Shown: piece after piece, positions 14,153 to 17,758 of the stretch
Position numbering within the stretch: the first letter of the stretch is position 1
Layout: each line of letters begins with the position of its first letter
The notes under the pieces: generated by a model
The model's database searches: none
What the model was told of the DNA's origin: nothing
What the model saw: only the letters and a program-made list of their open reading frames with translations
From: UBA3222 sp002363035
GTDB taxonomy: Bacteria; Verrucomicrobiota; Verrucomicrobiia; Opitutales; UBA9783
DNA length: 17,758 nucleotides
Assembly (NCBI GenBank): GCA_946646575.1
Contig: CAMPCR010000018.1
Location: 1 to 17,758, forward strand
Direction of reading: 5' to 3'
Translations under genes and position numbers: made by a program

Positions 14153-17104
14153 TTATTCCTCCCCCTGCCCGCAACACTTCTTATATTTCTTGCCGCTGCC
14201 GCAGGGGCACGGATCGTTGCGACCGACCTTCGGCAAATCGCGCTTGATCGGTTTCGGCAGTTCGATTTCGGAAGCGGCAGGCTTCGGTTCTTCCAAGGCG
14301 GATGTCGGTTCTTCCTTTGTATCAATCGGACGTAAATGATGGCGCACGCTTGCTACCAAGGCATCAATGTTCTCTGGGCGCGTGGAGGAACGGAACAAAT
14401 GGAAGCACACGTCCTGTCGCATCTGCGACACCATTCGTTCGAAGCAGTGGTAGGCTTCCATTTTATATTCCACCAACGGATCGCGCTGTCCGTAACCGCG
14501 CAACCCGATGCTTTGGCGCAAATCATCGAGTTCCGTCAACTGTTCCTGCCAGTTTTTGTCGATGGCGCGCAACAACACCCAGCGGACGATTTGCGTGCTG
14601 ATTTCCTTGCCCTCAATGGTCTGTTTTTCCTCATACGCGGATTTCAATTTTGCCATGAGGTCGTCGACGATCTGCGCACGCGAACGGTGTTCCAGGGTTT
14701 GAACATCCAAAAACAGCGGTACCTGAATGTTCAGCCAGTTCACAAACTGCTCCAAAAGCTCCCGATGTTGCTGTACACCGATCTTTTCGTCCAACGGCGA
14801 CAGGCGTTGATTGAGTTCCTCCGAAACCAAATCCCACACCAACGCAATCGGTTCCTCGATACGGAGCGTTTCGTTGCGCAGATTGTACACAATGGTGCGC
14901 TGTTTATTGAGCACGTCGTCGTATTGCAACAAACGCTTGCGCACCGAATAATTGCGCTGTTCCACTTTTTTCTGTGCCGATTGAATGGAATGGTTGAGAA
15001 TGGGGTGATCCAACGCTTCGTCATCTTCCATGGAACGTTCCAAAAACGCCCCGATGCGCCCGGCATTGGCAAACAGCCGCATTAAATTGTCTTCCAGCGA
15101 AATATAAAACTTCGACCGCCCGGGATCGCCCTGACGGGAACAACGACCGCGCAGCTGACGGTCAATGCGCCGCGATTCGTGCCGTTCCGTTCCCATCACG
15201 AACAAACCGCCGAGCTCGGCAACGCCTTCGCCCAATTTAATGTCGGTACCGCGCCCCGCCATGTTGGTCGCAATCGTCACCGCACCTTTGTTGCCCGCCT
15301 GCGCCACGATTTCCGCTTCCTGCTGGTGATATTTGGCATTGAGCACCGTATGCGGGATCTTTGCGTTCTTCAGCAACCGACTCAGTAACTCGGACGCTTC
15401 CACCGAGGTGGTGCCGACCAATACCGGCTGTCCTTTGGCATGCGCCGCCTTAATATCCTCCAATACCGCTTTGTATTTCGCGCGTCGGGTTTTAAAAACA
15501 ACATCGTTATCGTCCTTGCGAATGCACGGCTTGTTGGTGGGGATCGCCATCACTTTGAGGCGGTAAATGTCAAAAAATTCCTGCGCTTCCGTCTCCGCCG
15601 TTCCCGTCATGCCCGCCAGTTTTTCATACATGCGGAAGTAATTTTGCAACGTAATCGTCGCGTAGGTTTTGGATTCCTTTTCGGGACGCAAGCCCTCTTT
15701 CGCTTCAATCGCCTGGTGCAAGCCTTCGCTCCAACGGCGTCCCGGCATGGCGCGCCCGGTATTTTCGTCGATGATAATCACCTTCCCGTCCGCCACCATG
15801 TACTGGTCGTCGCGCTGATACAACGTGTAGGCGCGCAACAGCTGACTGATGCAGTGAATGGAACTGCTTCTGGCGTTAAAAAGAACTTCCGCCTCCTGAC
15901 GTTTGCCCTGCTTTTGTTGCGGCGTTAAAGACGGATCGCCGTCGATGATGCTGAACAGCGTCGGCAAATCTGGAAGCGTAAAAGCATCTTTATCCTGCGG
16001 ATTTAACGCCGTACGACCTTTTTCCGTTAGGTCGGCTTGTTGGAACTTTTCCTCGACCGTATAATAAAGCTCCTCCTTCAAATCGTATGCGCGCTGTCGA
16101 TTGTATTCCGCCGAAAGTTGCGTCTCGAATTTATTGTACGCCCGACAAATGCGCCCTTCTTCCAATAAATGCAACAAAACGGGGTTCTTCGGATTCGCCA
16201 TTTTGACCTGATACAGTTTCTCCAAGCCCTTTTCGAACTCTTCCGCTTTTAAACCCTCCGCAAGAAGGGGTTTTGCTTCATCGGTTAACTGCGCGCATAA
16301 ACGCGTTTGCAGTTGATACAGACGCTGAATGCCGGCGCGCAACTGAATAAACAACGCGCCCGAATCGTCGTTCTCCGCTTCGCCCGAAATAATCAACGGC
16401 GTTCGCGCTTCGTCGATAAGCACCGAATCGACTTCGTCGACAATGCAGAAATAATGATCTTTCTGCACCTGTTCTTCCGCACGCAACGCCATTCCGTTGT
16501 CGCGCAGATAGTCGAAGCCAAATTCCGACGCCGTTCCGTAGGTGATGTCCCGACGATAGGCTTCGTAACGCTCCTCAAAGCCCATGTCGTGCTGGATGCA
16601 ACCGACCGTCAGCCCCAGGTACGTAAATAAATGCCCCATCCACGCCGAGTCGCGCCGCGCCAGGTAATCGTTGACCGTCACCAGCTGGCAGTTTTTACCG
16701 CTCAGGGCATTCAAATACAACGGCAACGTCGCCACAAGCGTTTTACCTTCACCGGTCGCCATTTCGGCAATGTAACCGCGGTGTAATGCAATGCCGCCGA
16801 GCAACTGGACATCGTAGTGTATCATATCCCAGGTCGCTTCGTGCCCGCACACGTCCGCCGTCGTCCCGCACAAACGCCGCGCCGCATTCTTGACGGTCGC
16901 AAACGCTTCGGGAAGCAAATCATCGAGTTTTTCGCCGTTCCGCAACCGCTCCCTGAAAACCTCCGTCTGCGCTTTGACTTTTTCCTCCGGCCAGGACTGC
17001 ATTTCCTGCTCCAACGCATTGATTTTCTTCACAATCGGTTCGCAGGATTTCTGAAATTTTCGATAATGCCGTCCGACAAAATGCTTTAGAAAGTTTTTAA
17101 ACAT
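14153..17104 (-). CDS. secA: SecA, preprotein translocase motor
   Basis: The 983-residue ATPase that drives unfolded preproteins through SecYEG. Walker A is ATGEGKT (116-122), Walker B is DEVDSVLIDEART (223-235), and VTVNDYLARRD (143-152) follows the usual DEAD-box order. The second nucleotide-binding domain shows NMAGRGTDIKLG and DRQLRGRCSRQGDPG. DENTGRAMPGRRWSEGLHQAIEAKEG is the usual post-preprotein-domain block. The C-terminus carries the zinc-binding SEC-C motif DPCPCGSGKKYKKCCG, which contacts SecB and ribosomes in other bacteria. It is longer than the 901-residue E. coli protein, mostly through additions between 245 and 420 in the preprotein cross-linking region and in the linker before SEC-C. 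ATG 17104 gives the standard MFKNFLKHF N-terminus. No Shine-Dalgarno and no secM-like arrest peptide are seen upstream. Confidence 0.97.
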   Translation of the reverse strand: MFKNFLKHFVGRHYRKFQKSCEPIVKKINALEQEMQSWPEEKVKAQTEVFRERLRNGEKLDDLLPEAFATVKNAARRLCGTTADVCGHEATWDMIHYDVQLLGGIALHRGYIAEMATGEGKTLVATLPLYLNALSGKNCQLVTVNDYLARRDSAWMGHLFTYLGLTVGCIQHDMGFEERYEAYRRDITYGTASEFGFDYLRDNGMALRAEEQVQKDHYFCIVDEVDSVLIDEARTPLIISGEAENDDSGALFIQLRAGIQRLYQLQTRLCAQLTDEAKPLLAEGLKAEEFEKGLEKLYQVKMANPKNPVLLHLLEEGRICRAYNKFETQLSAEYNRQRAYDLKEELYYTVEEKFQQADLTEKGRTALNPQDKDAFTLPDLPTLFSIIDGDPSLTPQQKQGKRQEAEVLFNARSSSIHCISQLLRAYTLYQRDDQYMVADGKVIIIDENTGRAMPGRRWSEGLHQAIEAKEGLRPEKESKTYATITLQNYFRMYEKLAGMTGTAETEAQEFFDIYRLKVMAIPTNKPCIRKDDNDVVFKTRRAKYKAVLEDIKAAHAKGQPVLVGTTSVEASELLSRLLKNAKIPHTVLNAKYHQQEAEIVAQAGNKGAVTIATNMAGRGTDIKLGEGVAELGGLFVMGTERHESRRIDRQLRGRCSRQGDPGRSKFYISLEDNLMRLFANAGRIGAFLERSMEDDEALDHPILNHSIQSAQKKVEQRNYSVRKRLLQYDDVLNKQRTIVYNLRNETLRIEEPIALVWDLVSEELNQRLSPLDEKIGVQQHRELLEQFVNWLNIQVPLFLDVQTLEHRSRAQIVDDLMAKLKSAYEEKQTIEGKEISTQIVRWVLLRAIDKNWQEQLTELDDLRQSIGLRGYGQRDPLVEYKMEAYHCFERMVSQMRQDVCFHLFRSSTRPENIDALVASVRHHLRPIDTKEEPTSALEEPKPAASEIELPKPIKRDLPKVGRNDPCPCGSGKKYKKCCGQGEE

Positions 17105-17163
17105 ACAGTATCTTTTTTATTGTGGCGTTTTTCGCGGAAAATACAAGGAAGAAGGTGCTTCGA

Positions 17164-17194
17164 AATATACCGCACATCTCGTTAAATATTGCAA
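17164..17194 (-). promoter_or_regulatory. Possible secA promoter
   Basis: On the minus strand TTGCAA (17194-17189) and TATATT (17169-17164) are separated by 19 bases, which is at the long end. The transcript would have a leader of about 55 bases before the secA ATG. Weak support. Confidence 0.3.
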
Positions 17195-17651
17195 GCTCTG
17201 CGGGGCGACCTTTATTAAAATCCGATCGGTTTCAATTTTATCTGACAACCTGTTCCGAAATTTATCGAAAAGACTATTGAATGCGGAAAAATATCATGAT
17301 TGGCATTTGATAGGAAGCAACAGATGATGACACAGAAATGTGCAGAAACTATGCCTACACCATCAAAAGTCCTTCGACCATTTAAAACCTCAACGTAGAA
17401 AACAAAACACCCCGACGACAACCTCCGTAAAATCGTTGCAGCACCTCAAAATCCATCCAGCCGATTTACCACGGCTGTCTGTTAAGAATTCAACCAACGC
17501 AAAAAGCACCGAAGACTCTCATACCACCGTTGCACCAATGAAAAAACAAAATACCGTAAGCCCAAAAACCAGACGAATATCAACAACAACCTCCGAAAAT
17601 CACAGAAACAACGGCTTATTTCTGCCGTACCCATATTGCCATCAATCCTTA

Positions 17652-17684
17652 CCGAAAAAAAGCCCAGTTCCATTGCTTTTTCGG
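17652..17684. terminator. Possible terminator near the tRNA
   Basis: CCGAAAAAAAGC (17652-17663) can pair with GCTTTTTCGG (17675-17684), with two unpaired A. In the plus direction TTTT follows. In the minus direction, that of the tRNA, the T run lies within the stem itself. It may end the tRNA transcript, but the stem is A/T-rich and imperfect. Confidence 0.3.
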
Positions 17685-17709
17685 TTTTGAGGCATTCAAC
17701 ACCCCCCCC

Positions 17710-17758
17710 TGGCTGCCCGACAAGGATTCGAACCTCGACAAAAAGAGCCAGAATCTTT
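17710..17758 (-). tRNA. tRNA-Gln (CUG), 3' part, cut by the window edge
   Basis: Read on the minus strand, the sequence starts exactly at position 27 of the tRNA. It gives an anticodon stem AAAGA/TCTTT with loop TTCTGGC (U33, anticodon CTG), and a 4-base variable loop. The T arm is CGAGG/CCTTG with loop TTCGAAT, followed by acceptor strand TCGGGCA, discriminator G and an encoded CCA. The acceptor strand ending in A72 implies the U1-A72 pair characteristic of bacterial tRNA-Gln. Position 37 is G, following G36, which fits TrmD methylation to m1G37 (inference). The 5' half lies beyond the window. Confidence 0.88.

Larger units (their letters stand above)
17105..17709. other. Gene-poor region between secA and the tRNA
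   Basis: Six hundred bases without a gene I can support. The left 100 bases hold a possible secA promoter. Positions about 17390-17620 are strongly A+C-rich on the plus strand, giving open frames on both strands with low-complexity (plus) or hydrophobic (minus) translations and no ribosome binding sites. Near the tRNA there is a hairpin and a C8 tract (17702-17709). No tRNA other than the one at the edge is visible. Confidence 0.5.

Noticed and set aside
17482..17673. 63-residue hydrophobic minus-strand protein next to the tRNA
   Set aside because: It is the complement of the A+C-rich block, its ATG lies in the loop of a hairpin, and no ribosome binding site is seen.
17340..17690. 116-residue plus-strand gene left of the tRNA
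   Set aside because: Translation is low-complexity (Thr, Ser, Lys, Gln, Pro), has no ribosome binding site and follows from the A+C-rich composition.

Overview
The window reads as an ordinary chromosomal stretch of a Gram-negative-type bacterium of medium G+C content. It carries one copy each of secA, recA, grpE, dnaJ and ruvX, a periplasmic tail-specific protease and a 3' half tRNA-Gln at the right edge. The combination of a long SecA (983 residues) with a SEC-C zinc tail, a tail-specific protease of Prc type and the grpE-dnaJ pair would fit the Verrucomicrobiota/PVC group. That placement is inference from gene content and protein style, not from a search.

Layout, left to right. Positions 1-362 have no convincing gene and end in a strong promoter whose start site lies almost on the first ATG. 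Positions 363-1712 hold an unknown 132-residue protein and a GNAT-like acetyltransferase with a large insert. On the minus strand, 6411 down to 1723 forms one apparent operon: Nudix hydrolase, rhomboid intramembrane protease, Prc-type protease and SpoU/TrmH RNA methyltransferase. It includes a 4-base stop/start overlap between the two proteases. A divergent control region (6412-6648) separates this operon from grpE-dnaJ on the plus strand. It contains an oriented intrinsic-terminator hairpin inside the probable grpE leader. Positions 8748-9847 carry an unknown exported-protein gene broken by a one-base frameshift in an A7 run, with an 18-base tandem duplication inside it. recA (10127-11263) follows. 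It is succeeded by two diverged copies of a membrane-anchored coiled-coil protein (11306-11935 and 12051-12671). On the minus strand come ruvX, a multi-span membrane protein with a Cys/His cluster, and secA. About 600 bases without a recognised gene separate secA from the tRNA.

Functionally the core genes serve protein folding (GrpE, DnaJ), export (SecA), envelope proteolysis (rhomboid, Prc), RNA modification (TrmH family) and recombination (RecA, RuvX). The accessory material sits around recA and in the grpE leader. The most interesting items are the attenuator-like leader before grpE, the paralogous pair behind recA, the frameshifted exported protein, and promoters placed so close to start codons that the mRNAs would be leaderless or nearly so. 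No CRISPR array, insertion sequence or complete mobile element was seen, and no multi-gene system that I could confidently call new.
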